Shown: positions 1 to 6,747, numbered from the stretch's first letter. The stretch: 8,971 nucleotides of DNA from Acidobacteriota bacterium (GCA_021798655.1 JAJZFE010000191.1:1-8971), one strand, 5' to 3'. Numbers and translations: made by a program. The notes: a model not told the origin generated them from the sequence alone.

Positions 1-1005
1 AGCGAGCAGCATGAGCAGCGGTGCGGTGTTGCCGAAGTAGCGGCTGCGGCGGCTGGTGGCGTAGACGAGCAGCGCGACGGCGGTGGCGACGAGGATGCCG
101 GCGTTGTTGAGCGTGAGCAGCTGATGACGCGCGATGGCGAGCGAGAACCAGAAGCGTCCGGCGCCGCCGATGAAGATGTAGAGGAAGGCGGAGGGACGGA
201 AGCTGAAGCTGGCGAAGTCAATGAACGCTGCGCCGAGGCAGGCGTAGATGAGGATCTGCGCGACGTGGGCGCGGCGGCGCTCGGCGAGGTAGAAGAAGAA
301 GATGGCCCCGGCGAGCAGGCCGATCATCGCAGCGAGCAGATGCGCGGCGGCGGTGAGGCCGAGGGCGACGGTGAGCAGCAGGATGCGCGGCTTCCACTTG
401 CGGCGCGGGCCCTGCAGCGCGTGGGCCACGCCCATGCAGGTGTAGATGAGTCCGTAAAGCCCCCACATGGCGAGGATCTCGTTGTTGGGGTGCGTGGCGA
501 AGCGGATGACGGCCGGGCAGAAGACGTAGAGCGCGAGGGCGAACGCGCCGCCTTCGGGGCCGAAGAGGCGCTTGGAGACCCACCAGAGGCCGCCGCCGAG
601 CCAGAGGGCGAAGAGCACGAAGGGCAGGCGCATGAGGTAGAGCACGTAGGAGAGCTGGTGGCGCGCCTCCCAGGTGCTGCCGTTGAGGCTGCTGTCGGTG
701 TAGAGACGGTCCTCGGGCTTGCGGAGGTGGTCGACGCCGAGCAGCACGAGTCGCTGCGCGGTGAGTGGCAGGCCGGCGAGCCGGTAGGCGAAGGTGCCGT
801 CGCCGTTGAGGTTGCCGCAGGTGGTGTAGTAGCCCTGGAGGACGGAGGGCGACTCCCACATCTCGCGGCCGCAGCGGGCGAAGCGGTAGTCGGCGGAGTC
901 CAGCTGCTGGTGCCGGAGCGAGTAGAGGCACTGGGCGAAGAGCACGAGCAGCAGCAGGGCTGCGACGCGCTGAGGCCTGCCGATGTAGAAGCCACGCAAT
1001 CTCAT
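1..1005 (-). CDS. Polytopic membrane protein, GT39/ArnT-like (C-terminus outside window)
   Basis: Reading the minus strand from ATG 1005-1003 gives 335 codons without a stop up to the left edge, so the gene is cut by the window. The protein is strongly hydrophobic. One N-terminal segment (about residues 12-30) is followed by a soluble stretch of about 85 residues, then by many membrane segments (about 118-143, 151-170, 174-196, 207-240, 249-266, 271-291, 296-316). The soluble loop after segment 1 carries D36-S-A-D39-Y and G47-REMWE. This resembles the acidic first-loop motif of GT-C glycosyltransferases such as ArnT and PMT-like GT39, which use polyprenyl-phosphate sugars at the outer face of the membrane. 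The NNE motif at 174-176 starts another segment, as in that superfamily. Family assignment is inference and the donor or acceptor cannot be named. No Shine-Dalgarno precedes the ATG. A -10-like box lies 11 bases upstream. The gene is divergent from the operon at 1161. That it is coding is well supported; the function is weak. Confidence 0.75.
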   Translation of the reverse strand, partial: MRLRGFYIGRPQRVAALLLLVLFAQCLYSLRHQQLDSADYRFARCGREMWESPSVLQGYYTTCGNLNGDGTFAYRLAGLPLTAQRLVLLGVDHLRKPEDRLYTDSSLNGSTWEARHQLSYVLYLMRLPFVLFALWLGGGLWWVSKRLFGPEGGAFALALYVFCPAVIRFATHPNNEILAMWGLYGLIYTCMGVAHALQGPRRKWKPRILLLTVALGLTAAAHLLAAMIGLLAGAIFFFYLAERRRAHVAQILIYACLGAAFIDFASFSFRPSAFLYIFIGGAGRFWFSLAIARHQLLTLNNAGILVATAVALLVYATSRRSRYFGNTAPLLMLLA

Positions 1006-1016
1006 TGTCTGGTTCA

Positions 1017-1022
1017 AGTTTA
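1017..1022 (-). promoter_or_regulatory. Putative -10 box of the left membrane-protein gene
   Basis: On the minus strand this reads TAAACT and ends 11 bases before the ATG at 1005. Transcription from it would start only a few bases ahead of the start codon. There is no recognisable -35 and no Shine-Dalgarno, so this is a suggestion based on position and on similar spacing at other genes here. Confidence 0.3.
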
Positions 1023-1053
1023 GCGGGTATTGCGGCGGAGGCGGGTTGTTGGG

Positions 1054-1102
1054 CGTTGAGATTCGAGATTTGAGATTTGAGATGCGAGATGCGAGATTTG
1101 AG
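1054..1102 (+). repeat. 7-bp tandem repeat array (ATTTGAG type)
   Basis: Six consecutive heptamers run from 1061 to 1102: ATTCGAG, ATTTGAG, ATTTGAG, ATGCGAG, ATGCGAG, ATTTGAG. A degenerate unit (CGTTGAG) precedes them at 1054-1060. The array sits in the middle of the divergent intergenic region between the left membrane-protein gene and the gene at 1161, and it is AT-richer than its surroundings. Variation falls mainly on the second to fourth bases of the unit, while the GAG end is constant. It resembles short tandemly repeated heptamers known from some bacterial genomes. Its role here is unknown. Slippage and copy-number change are possible. Confidence 0.85.
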
Positions 1103-1144
1103 AGTTCGGTTTTGGGGGGTGAGGTATGCCGGATGACAAAACGC

Positions 1145-1150
1145 TATAGT
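1145..1150 (+). promoter_or_regulatory. Putative -10 box upstream of the DUF2251-like gene
   Basis: The hexamer TATAGT matches the sigma70 -10 consensus at four of six positions and ends ten bases before the ATG at 1161. No -35 is recognisable at the normal distance. A transcript from it would start near the GGAGG at 1153-1157, giving a very short leader. Confidence 0.35.
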
Positions 1151-1160
1151 CTGGAGGGGT

Positions 1161-1592
1161 ATGGATACGTTGATGTTTACACCGGGGCGTGCGTTTTTGT
1201 CGTCGAACTCAACGGCGGTGCCGTGGACGGCAGTGTTTGAGGATGAAGGGACGGCGGGGTACTTCTATGCGTGCGACCGTTCGCAGCAGACGCAGGAGCA
1301 CGCGATTCTGGACTCGATGCTGATCTACAACAAGAGCGCGTTGAAGGAGCCGGAGCGCGAGTACCTGGCGGCGGTGCAGTGGTCGCGCGACGGGATGCAG
1401 TGTGTGCTGTACATCGACGGCAGCGCGCAGGCGATGGTCGACTTTGCGGCGCGGTGGAGCTGCTGCCGGTCAGACTTTCCGAACTTCATGGAGGCGCAGG
1501 GCGACACGTGGCGCAAAAGCAGCCATGCGTGGGATGCGGCGGCGCTGGAGCGATTCGAAGCGGCGATGTATGCGGTGAACGCGGATGCCTGA
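1161..1592 (+). CDS. DUF2251-like cytosolic protein of unknown function
   Basis: A 143-residue soluble protein with no signal peptide or membrane segment. It resembles the uncharacterised DUF2251 family as I recall it: FEDEGTAGYFYACD at residues 26-39, ILDSMLIYN at 49-57, a W74-SRDG turn, the strand CVLYIDG (81-87), then a VDF segment (93-95) and CCRSDFPNF at 101-109. Length fits that family. No catalytic role is known and none can be inferred. The ATG at 1161 has a GGAGG at 1153-1157 only three bases away, which is short. ATG 1173 (Met5) is a plausible alternative start because the conserved part begins later. The last eight bases overlap the next gene, so the two are probably translationally coupled. 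The family assignment is from memory and could not be searched. Confidence 0.78.
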   Translation: MDTLMFTPGRAFLSSNSTAVPWTAVFEDEGTAGYFYACDRSQQTQEHAILDSMLIYNKSALKEPEREYLAAVQWSRDGMQCVLYIDGSAQAMVDFAARWSCCRSDFPNFMEAQGDTWRKSSHAWDAAALERFEAAMYAVNADA

Positions 1593-2193
1593 GCCGACGA
1601 GGCAGGTGCCGTTTACGCAGCGGCCGCTGAATGCGCGTCGGCTGGCGGTGGTGACGGCGGTGTTGCTGCTGCTGGTGGGGTCGGCGGTGCTGGCGCTGGT
1701 GCTGCATGGCCGGCACAGCCGTCGCGGCGCGATGCCGACGTGGCCGGTGCAGGCGGGCGATGTATTCCGCATCAAGGCGGGCGACGCGGTGATTGCAAGG
1801 TGGGCCGAGTCTCCGGACAACAGCGGATTTCTGGTGGAGCTGGTGGAGCAGAACGGCAAGGCCGTGCCGCCGAAGGTGTGCGCGCTGGAGCCGGACTACA
1901 TGGCGTTGAAGACGCAGCCGGGCGGCGCGCTGACGGTGGTGTCGCAGGCCGGTGCCGGGGAGTGGCGGGTGCGCTGGCAGGGGGGCGACACGCTGCCGCA
2001 TGAGGGCAATGCCGAGCAGGCTGCGCTGAACTGCGGCACGGACGCGGTGGTACTGATGAGCTCGGCGGAGCTGCTGAGCTGGTTGAAGATGCAGACGGGG
2101 GAGCCGGATGAGTATCCGGTGATGTCGAACGACAGGATGTACCGGGATGTTGCGCCGGAGGGTGCTCCTGCGGCGGTGCCTGCGGCGCAGTAG
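1585..2193 (+). CDS. Small single-pass membrane protein B, paralogue of the protein at 4325
   Basis: A 202-residue protein with a short basic N-terminus, one membrane segment (about residues 20-40) and a soluble, probably periplasmic, domain from about 50 onward. The soluble domain begins W53-PVQAGD and includes a GDA (66-68), an ARWAE (71-75), a PGG (112-114) and a WRVRWQGGDT (127-136). Two cysteines, Cys99 and Cys150, are the only ones and both align with cysteines of the downstream paralogue, suggesting a disulfide. The C-terminal 30 residues are Pro/Ala/Glu-rich and look disordered. I do not recognise the family. Its ATG overlaps the preceding gene by eight bases, with GGTGA at 1574-1578 as a ribosome site six bases upstream. 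It is followed by a small gap with a promoter-like box and then the GH42 gene. Clearly coding from the paralogy; function unknown. Confidence 0.82.
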   Translation: MPEPTRQVPFTQRPLNARRLAVVTAVLLLLVGSAVLALVLHGRHSRRGAMPTWPVQAGDVFRIKAGDAVIARWAESPDNSGFLVELVEQNGKAVPPKVCALEPDYMALKTQPGGALTVVSQAGAGEWRVRWQGGDTLPHEGNAEQAALNCGTDAVVLMSSAELLSWLKMQTGEPDEYPVMSNDRMYRDVAPEGAPAAVPAAQ

Positions 2194-2220
2194 GCGCGGG
2201 GGAGGCGCGGGGGAGGCGCG
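2194..2220 (+). repeat. 11-bp direct repeat, two copies plus a partial one
   Basis: Immediately after the stop codon of protein B, GCGCGGGGGAG occurs at 2194-2204 and again at 2205-2215. A third partial copy (GCGCGG) begins at 2216. It is very G-rich on the plus strand. It may simply be a local duplication. No T-tract follows, so it is not a terminator. Confidence 0.7.
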
Positions 2221-2226
2221 GCGTCG

Positions 2227-2232
2227 TATACT
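2227..2232 (+). promoter_or_regulatory. Putative -10 box (TATACT) of the GH42 gene
   Basis: TATACT matches the -10 consensus at five of six positions and lies 35 bases before the GTG at 2268, leaving room for a normal leader with the strong ribosome site at 2251-2260. No convincing -35 exists at 16-18 bases upstream, where the sequence is the G-rich repeat. It suggests that the galactosidase can be transcribed separately from the two genes before it. Confidence 0.4.
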
Positions 2233-2250
2233 GGCGGCGCTAGGATTTTC

Positions 2251-2260
2251 GGAGGAGGAG
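2251..2260 (+). promoter_or_regulatory. Strong Shine-Dalgarno fixing a GTG start
   Basis: GGAGGAGGAG ends seven bases before GTG 2268. It is the best ribosome-binding site in the window and decides the non-ATG start of the GH42 gene. The signal peptide begins right at that codon. Confidence 0.8.
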
Positions 2261-2267
2261 ACAGGCC

Positions 2268-4319
2268 GTGATTTGTAAGCGTTTACTCGGTGTGGTGCTG
2301 GCGGTGGGAGCGTGTGGGTCGGCGTGGTCGCAGGCGGCGTTGCCGGCGGAGCCGCGGACGCCGCCGCTGCTGCTGGGTGCGGCGTGGTATCCGGAGCAGT
2401 GGCCGGAGTCGCGCTGGGACGCGGACCTGAGCCTGATGGAGGCGGCGCACATCCACTTTGTGCGGGTGGGCGAGTTTGCGTGGAGCACGATGGAGCCGAG
2501 CGAAGGCGTGTACAAGCTGGAGTGGCTGGAGCGCGCGGTGCGGATGGCGGAGAAGCACCACATTGCCGTGGTGCTGGGCACGCCGAGCGCGGCACCGCCG
2601 GCGTGGCTGACGACGAAGTATCCGGAGACGCTGCGGACGCTGCAGGACGGGCGCAAGGACCAGCACGGCAATCGGCAGCAGTTCGACTGGAGCGACCCGA
2701 AGTATCGCGAGCTGGCGAGGATCATTGCGACGAAGATGGCGGAGCGGTTCGGGCATGATCCGAACGTGATCGGCTGGCAGATCGACAACGAGTATGCGAA
2801 CGAGAGCTATGGCCCGGAGGACCGGGTGCGGTTCCAGGACTGGCTGCACGAGAAGTACAAGACGCTGGACAACCTGAACGCGCGGTGGACGACGGCGTAC
2901 TGGAGCGAGACGTACCAGGACTGGCGGCAGATTCCGATCGAGGCCAGCGGCGGAAATCCGGGGCTGCTGCTGAACTGGCGGCAGTTTGTTTCGGCGGAGT
3001 GGCGCAGCTACCAGAAGAACCAGATGGACGCGATCCGCGCGCACGCCGAGCCTCGGCAGAGGATTACGACGAACATGATGGGCTGGTTCGATGCGTATGA
3101 CCACTACACGGTGTCGCAGGACCTGGACTTTGCGAGCTGGGACGACTATGTGGGCACGGGGCACCTGGATCCGGTGCGGAACGGCGCGACGCATGACCTG
3201 ACGCGCGGATTTCTGCGCAAGAACTTCTGGGTGATGGAGACGCAGCCGGGCATGGTGAACTGGAGCGCGGACAACAACATGCTGAACAAGGGCGAGGTTC
3301 GCGCGATGGCGTGGAACGCGATTGGGCATGGGTCCGAGGCGGTGGAGTACTGGCAGTGGCGCAGCGACCTGAACGGGCAGGAGGAGTACCACGGCACGCT
3401 GGTGGGAGCCGATGGCACGCCGGTGCCGGTGTACTACGAGGCGCAGCAGGTGGGTGCGGACTTCGAGAAGGCCGGCGCGGCGCTGGCGGGCACGACGGTG
3501 GAGAGCCAGGTAGCCGTGCTGCAGGACTACAACAGCCGCTGGGCGATCAACTGGCAGCGGCATAACAAGGCGTTCGATCCGATTGACTCGCTGCTGAGCT
3601 ACTATGCGCCGCTGCATGCGCAGGCGGGCGCGGTGGACGTTGTGGCGGACACGGCTCCGCTCGGCGGGTACAAGCTGGTGGTGGCGCCGGCGCTGAATGT
3701 GCTGACGCCGGAGGCGGTGAAGAACCTGGAGGCGTATGTTCGCGGCGGCGGGCACCTGGTGCTGGGTCAGCGCAGCGGGATGAAGGACGAGGACAACGGG
3801 CTGAATCCGCAGCGGCAGCCGGGGCCGCTGGTGGAGATGCTGGGCGCGCGGGTGGAGCAGTTCTACGCGCTGGAGAAGCCGGTGCCGGTGAGCGGCGACT
3901 GGGGCCAGGGCGAGGGCAGGATCTGGGCCGAGCAGATGGGGTCTCTGCAGCCGGATGTGCAGGTGCTGATGCGCTATGGCAAGAGCAACGGCTGGCTGGA
4001 CGGACAGCCGGCGGCGGTGACGCGCAAGGTGGGCCAGGGCAGCATCACGTACGTTGGCATGGAGCTGACGCCGGAGACCGGAGCAGCGGCGGCGAAGTGG
4101 ATGCTGCAGCAGGCGGGCGTGGAAGCGATGATGCCGGGACTGCCCGAGGGTGTCGATCTTGCGGTGCGTTCGGGAGCGGGCAAGCGGGTGCTGATCCTGA
4201 CCAACTATGCGACGGAGCCGCGCACGATCACGCTGCCGAAGCCGATGCAGAATGTGCTGGAGGGCGGCACAGTGGAGACGGTGACGCTGCCGCAGTATGG
4301 CGTGGCGGTGGTTGAATAG
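2268..4319 (+). CDS. Exported beta-galactosidase, glycoside hydrolase family 42
   Basis: A 683-residue GH42 enzyme that hydrolyses terminal beta-D-galactosides by a retaining mechanism. Known family layout is visible: a TIM barrel (about 35-410) with LGAAWYPEQWPE (36-47), the acid/base Glu175 in DNEY (173-176) and the nucleophile Glu324 in METQPG (323-328); a trimerisation domain with a glutamine-amidotransferase-like fold (about 415-620); and a small beta domain to the end. Length is normal. The GTG start follows a strong ribosome site. The N-terminus is a signal sequence (MICKR, then a hydrophobic stretch to about 15). Cleavage may follow SQA near residue 23, or Cys16 in VGAC may serve as a weak lipobox. 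So the enzyme probably acts in the periplasm or on a membrane, unlike many cytosolic GH42s. No cysteine lies outside the signal region, so the Cys zinc cluster of some homologues is absent. The next gene begins five bases after the stop. Confidence 0.95.
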   Translation: MICKRLLGVVLAVGACGSAWSQAALPAEPRTPPLLLGAAWYPEQWPESRWDADLSLMEAAHIHFVRVGEFAWSTMEPSEGVYKLEWLERAVRMAEKHHIAVVLGTPSAAPPAWLTTKYPETLRTLQDGRKDQHGNRQQFDWSDPKYRELARIIATKMAERFGHDPNVIGWQIDNEYANESYGPEDRVRFQDWLHEKYKTLDNLNARWTTAYWSETYQDWRQIPIEASGGNPGLLLNWRQFVSAEWRSYQKNQMDAIRAHAEPRQRITTNMMGWFDAYDHYTVSQDLDFASWDDYVGTGHLDPVRNGATHDLTRGFLRKNFWVMETQPGMVNWSADNNMLNKGEVRAMAWNAIGHGSEAVEYWQWRSDLNGQEEYHGTLVGADGTPVPVYYEAQQVGADFEKAGAALAGTTVESQVAVLQDYNSRWAINWQRHNKAFDPIDSLLSYYAPLHAQAGAVDVVADTAPLGGYKLVVAPALNVLTPEAVKNLEAYVRGGGHLVLGQRSGMKDEDNGLNPQRQPGPLVEMLGARVEQFYALEKPVPVSGDWGQGEGRIWAEQMGSLQPDVQVLMRYGKSNGWLDGQPAAVTRKVGQGSITYVGMELTPETGAAAAKWMLQQAGVEAMMPGLPEGVDLAVRSGAGKRVLILTNYATEPRTITLPKPMQNVLEGGTVETVTLPQYGVAVVE

Positions 4320-4324
4320 AGGCT

Positions 4325-4936
4325 ATGGACGAGGCGTTGGCGAGTGTAGCGGCGGGTGCAGCGGGCGAGGGCGGAGCCAAGCCGCCTCGGCCGAAGTTGA
4401 GCGGGTGGAGACGAGGGCTGGTGATCGCGGGCGGCGTGGCTGCGGTGCTGCGCGTGCTGCTGGGACTGTTGGTGTGGTTTGCTCGCCAGCCGAACGTTGT
4501 GTGGCCGGTGAAGGCCGGAGATACGCTGGCGTTTCGGCCTGGAGACGCGAATCTGGCGAAGTGGGCAGAGGACCCGAAGAGCGATGCGCTGATTGTGCAG
4601 AAGGTGATTGCGGGTGGCGAGCCGGCGGTGCCGAACACGACGATGTGCGTGTTCGATCCGGGCTTTGTCGCAGCGACAGATGCGCCCGGCGGGACGATGA
4701 CGGTGGAGGGGCACGACCTGATCGTGGGCTGGCGGGTGCACTGGCGCGGAGGAGATACAGTGCCGACGGAGTTGAAGAAGCCAGAGTACGATCCAGAGTG
4801 CGGGCGCGATGTGGACCTGCTCATGACAGCGACGCAGTTGCACGACGTGGTGAATGCGCTGGCAGGGTTGGCGCAGCCGCCGCCGGAGCCGGACGGGGTG
4901 CCGGTGGGGACGACGATACCGCTGCCGCAGCAGTAG
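4325..4936 (+). CDS. Small single-pass membrane protein C, paralogue of the protein at 1585
   Basis: A 203-residue protein with an Ala/Gly-rich cytosolic N-terminus, a basic WRR at 28-30, one membrane segment (about 31-52) and an external domain starting W60-PVKAGD. It aligns along its whole soluble part with protein B. Shared elements are WPV.AGD, GDA (73-75), A.WAE (78-82), PGG (121-123), WRVHWRGGDT (136-145), and the cysteines Cys108 and Cys159. The linker to the second cysteine differs by a few residues. The C-terminus is again Pro-rich. No known domain is recognised. It starts five bases after the GH42 stop, with AGAGG overlapping that stop as ribosome site, so it is cotranscribed with and probably coupled to the galactosidase. 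It may be an envelope partner of the enzyme, but that is only inferred from context. Confidence 0.82.
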   Translation: MDEALASVAAGAAGEGGAKPPRPKLSGWRRGLVIAGGVAAVLRVLLGLLVWFARQPNVVWPVKAGDTLAFRPGDANLAKWAEDPKSDALIVQKVIAGGEPAVPNTTMCVFDPGFVAATDAPGGTMTVEGHDLIVGWRVHWRGGDTVPTELKKPEYDPECGRDVDLLMTATQLHDVVNALAGLAQPPPEPDGVPVGTTIPLPQQ

Positions 4937-5190
4937 TGCTGAGGGAAGACGGAGAGTTGGTCCCGTCTCCCCGCTGCGCTAGACGGTGGTGCTGCTTGTC
5001 TCCGGTTGAGGTGCAGAGGGGCTGCTGTTGAGCGACGAGACACGAGAGAAAGGCTGAGAGACGGGGGGGGAGAGATTTGCGGTGGGCTGAGTTGCGGGGG
5101 CTTCTCTGCTGCGCAGGACGAGGATGCGGTTATGCTTCGGTCGAAAGGACGGCTTCCTGGGGTGGGGTGTATGTACACTGACGAGTAATC
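4937..5190. other. 254-base intergenic region before the symporter gene
   Basis: No convincing gene. A weak hairpin pairs AGACGG (4947-4952) with CCGTCT (4963-4968) around a ten-base loop, without a T-tract. CCCGTCTC at 4962-4969 could instead pair with GAGACGGG at 5058-5065, which runs into a G8 homopolymer (5063-5070). Near the end a palindrome covers a -10-like box (see 5167-5179). Small reading frames here lack ribosome sites and coding character. Confidence 0.6.
5167..5179 (+). promoter_or_regulatory. Putative -10 box within an operator-like palindrome
   Basis: TACACT at 5174-5179 is a plausible -10 ending eleven bases before the ATG at 5191. GTGTA (5167-5171) and TACAC (5174-5178) form a perfect 5-2-5 inverted repeat that covers most of it. 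A repressor bound there would block initiation of the symporter gene. No -35 is recognised. Both calls are tentative. Confidence 0.3.
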
Positions 5191-6699
5191 ATGACCGTGC
5201 ATTGGGTAGCGTTGTCCGTCTTCGGGTTTTTCTTTCTGTTGGTGACGTTGGCGGGGTTCTGGGCGGCGCGGTGGCGTCGGCCGGCGGCGGGGCTGCACTC
5301 GCTGGAGGAGTGGGGGCTGGGCGGGCGCAGCTTTGGGACGTGGATTACGTGGTTCCTGATGGGCGGGGACCTGTACACGGCGTACACGGTGATTGCGGTG
5401 CCGGCGGCGCTGTATGGAGCGGGGGCGTTCGGTTTTTTTGCGCTGCCGTATGCGGTGATCGCGTATCCGTACATGATGGTGGTGATGCCGCGGCTGTGGC
5501 GGGTGTGCCAGCGGCGCGGGTATGTGACGCTGGCGGACTTTGTGCGCGGTCGGTATGGGAACCGGTGGCTGGCGCTGGCGATTGCGGTGACGGGAATCCT
5601 CGCGCTGATGCCGTACATTGCGCTGCAGCTGGTGGGGATGAAGGTGGTGTTCGCGGCGATGGGGCTGACGGGCGAGGTGCCGCTGGTGGTGGCGTTTGTG
5701 ATCCTGGCGACGTACACGTACTCCAGCGGGCTGCGCGCGCCGGCGGTGATTGCGGTGGTGAAGGACGTGATGCTGTATGCGATGGTGTTTGCGGCGATCA
5801 TTTACTTGCCGTTGAAGCTGGGCGGGTACGCGCACATCTTTGCGGCGGCGAGCGCGGCGCTGGCTACGCACAAGCCGGCGGGGTCGATTTTGTTGAGGCC
5901 GCAGCAGTACCTGGGGTACTCGACGCTGGCGCTGGGGAGTGCGGTGGCGCTGATGCTGTATCCGCATACGGCGACGGCGGTGCTGAGCGCGAAGAGCGAG
6001 AATGTGGTGCGGCGGAATGCGGCGCTGCTGCCGGCGTACAGCTTTCTGCTGGGGCTGATCGCGCTGCTGGGGTACATTGCGCTGGCGGCGGGGGTGCAGA
6101 CCAAGGACACGAGCGCGGCGGTTCCGCTGCTGTTTCTGAAGATGTTTCCGGAGAGCGTGGCGGGGTTCTGCCTGGCGGCGATTGCGGTGGGGGCGCTGGT
6201 GCCGGCGGCGATCATGTCGATTGCGGCGGCGAACCTGTTTACGCGGAACCTGCTGGGCGGGTTTGTGCGCAGGCCGCTGACGGCGAAGCAGGAGTCCACG
6301 GTGGCGAAGGTGGTGAGCCTGGCGGTGAAGTTTGGGGCGCTGTGGTTTGTGCTGCGGCTGCCGACGACGTACGCGATTGAGATGCAGCTGCTGGGCGGGG
6401 TGTGGATGGCGCAGCTGTTCCCGTCAGTGGTGCTGGGGGCGTTTACGCGCTGGCTGAACGGGTGGGCGCTGCTGTGCGGATGGGCGGCGGGGATGGGCTG
6501 GGGGACGTGGATGGCGTGGTCGCTGGGGCTGAAGAGTTCGGTATATCCGCTGACGGTGTTTGGGCACGTCTACGCGATGTATGCGGCGGTGCCGGCGCTG
6601 CTGCTGAACCTGGCGGTGAGCGCGGGGTTGACGGTGGTGCTTCGCGCGATGAAGGCCAGCGATGGGGAGGATGCGACGGTGGCGGAGGACTATGCGTAG
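5191..6699 (+). CDS. Sodium:solute symporter (SSS family), MctP-like
   Basis: A 502-residue inner-membrane protein with about 13 hydrophobic segments, the SSS norm: roughly 4-26, 49-70, 74-98, 125-152, 160-178, 185-208, 243-265, 278-302, 324-349, 373-393, 396-418, 424-447 and 458-486. Motifs matching my memory of rhizobial-type MctP monocarboxylate permeases are EEWGLGGRSFGTWITWFLMGG (trimmed here; residues 39-59), YTAYT (62-66), ALPYAVIAYP (84-93), VMPRLW (98-103), RGYVTLADFVRGRYG (109-123) and MPYIALQLVGM (140-150). Segment 9 has AAIMSIAAANLFTRN (339-353), the usual region of the second sodium site. Family members take up lactate, pyruvate, propionate or similar acids with sodium or protons, but the substrate here is unproven. 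The small DUF3311 membrane protein that often precedes MctP is absent. No good Shine-Dalgarno is seen. The start is supported by the membrane segment beginning directly after it. Confidence 0.9.
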   Translation: MTVHWVALSVFGFFFLLVTLAGFWAARWRRPAAGLHSLEEWGLGGRSFGTWITWFLMGGDLYTAYTVIAVPAALYGAGAFGFFALPYAVIAYPYMMVVMPRLWRVCQRRGYVTLADFVRGRYGNRWLALAIAVTGILALMPYIALQLVGMKVVFAAMGLTGEVPLVVAFVILATYTYSSGLRAPAVIAVVKDVMLYAMVFAAIIYLPLKLGGYAHIFAAASAALATHKPAGSILLRPQQYLGYSTLALGSAVALMLYPHTATAVLSAKSENVVRRNAALLPAYSFLLGLIALLGYIALAAGVQTKDTSAAVPLLFLKMFPESVAGFCLAAIAVGALVPAAIMSIAAANLFTRNLLGGFVRRPLTAKQESTVAKVVSLAVKFGALWFVLRLPTTYAIEMQLLGGVWMAQLFPSVVLGAFTRWLNGWALLCGWAAGMGWGTWMAWSLGLKSSVYPLTVFGHVYAMYAAVPALLLNLAVSAGLTVVLRAMKASDGEDATVAEDYA

Positions 6700-6736
6700 G
6701 GGTAACGTATAGCTTTGCTGCTAACGCGCGATCAGT

Positions 6737-6742
6737 AATACT
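6737..6742 (+). promoter_or_regulatory. Putative -10 box for the low-GC cassette
   Basis: AATACT ends five bases before ATG 6748, with TTGCTG at 6715-6720 as a weak -35 at 16 bases. Transcription would begin on or next to the start codon, giving a leaderless messenger, which fits the lack of any Shine-Dalgarno. Matches to consensus are modest. Confidence 0.3.
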
Positions 6743-6747
6743 TGTAG

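Noticed and set aside
124..1023. Long plus-strand open frame of 299 codons
   Set aside because: Its product is a low-complexity Glu/Ala/Gly run with no hydrophobic core. It is antisense to the membrane-protein gene, which has clear membrane segments. It is an artefact of high GC.
1054..1102. CRISPR array
   Set aside because: Seven-base units with no spacers. This is a simple tandem repeat.
1486..2595. 369-codon minus-strand open frame opposite protein B and the GH42 start
   Set aside because: Compositional shadow. The plus-strand protein B has a paralogue in the window, which proves the coding strand.
2283..3755. 490-codon minus-strand open frame over the GH42 gene
   Set aside because: Arg/Pro/His-rich translation without domains, mirroring the G/C-ending codons of the GH42 gene, which has intact catalytic motifs.
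4947..4968. Terminator after protein C
   Set aside because: A six-bp stem with a ten-base loop and no T-tract is too weak to call.
5006..5188. 60-codon frame just before the symporter, considered as a DUF3311-type partner
   Set aside because: It is polar and Arg/Gly-rich with no membrane segment, and lacks a ribosome site. DUF3311 proteins are hydrophobic.
4228..5967. 579-codon minus-strand open frame
   Set aside because: Spans three unrelated plus-strand elements and gives an Arg/His/Pro/Ser-rich low-complexity product. No ribosome site.
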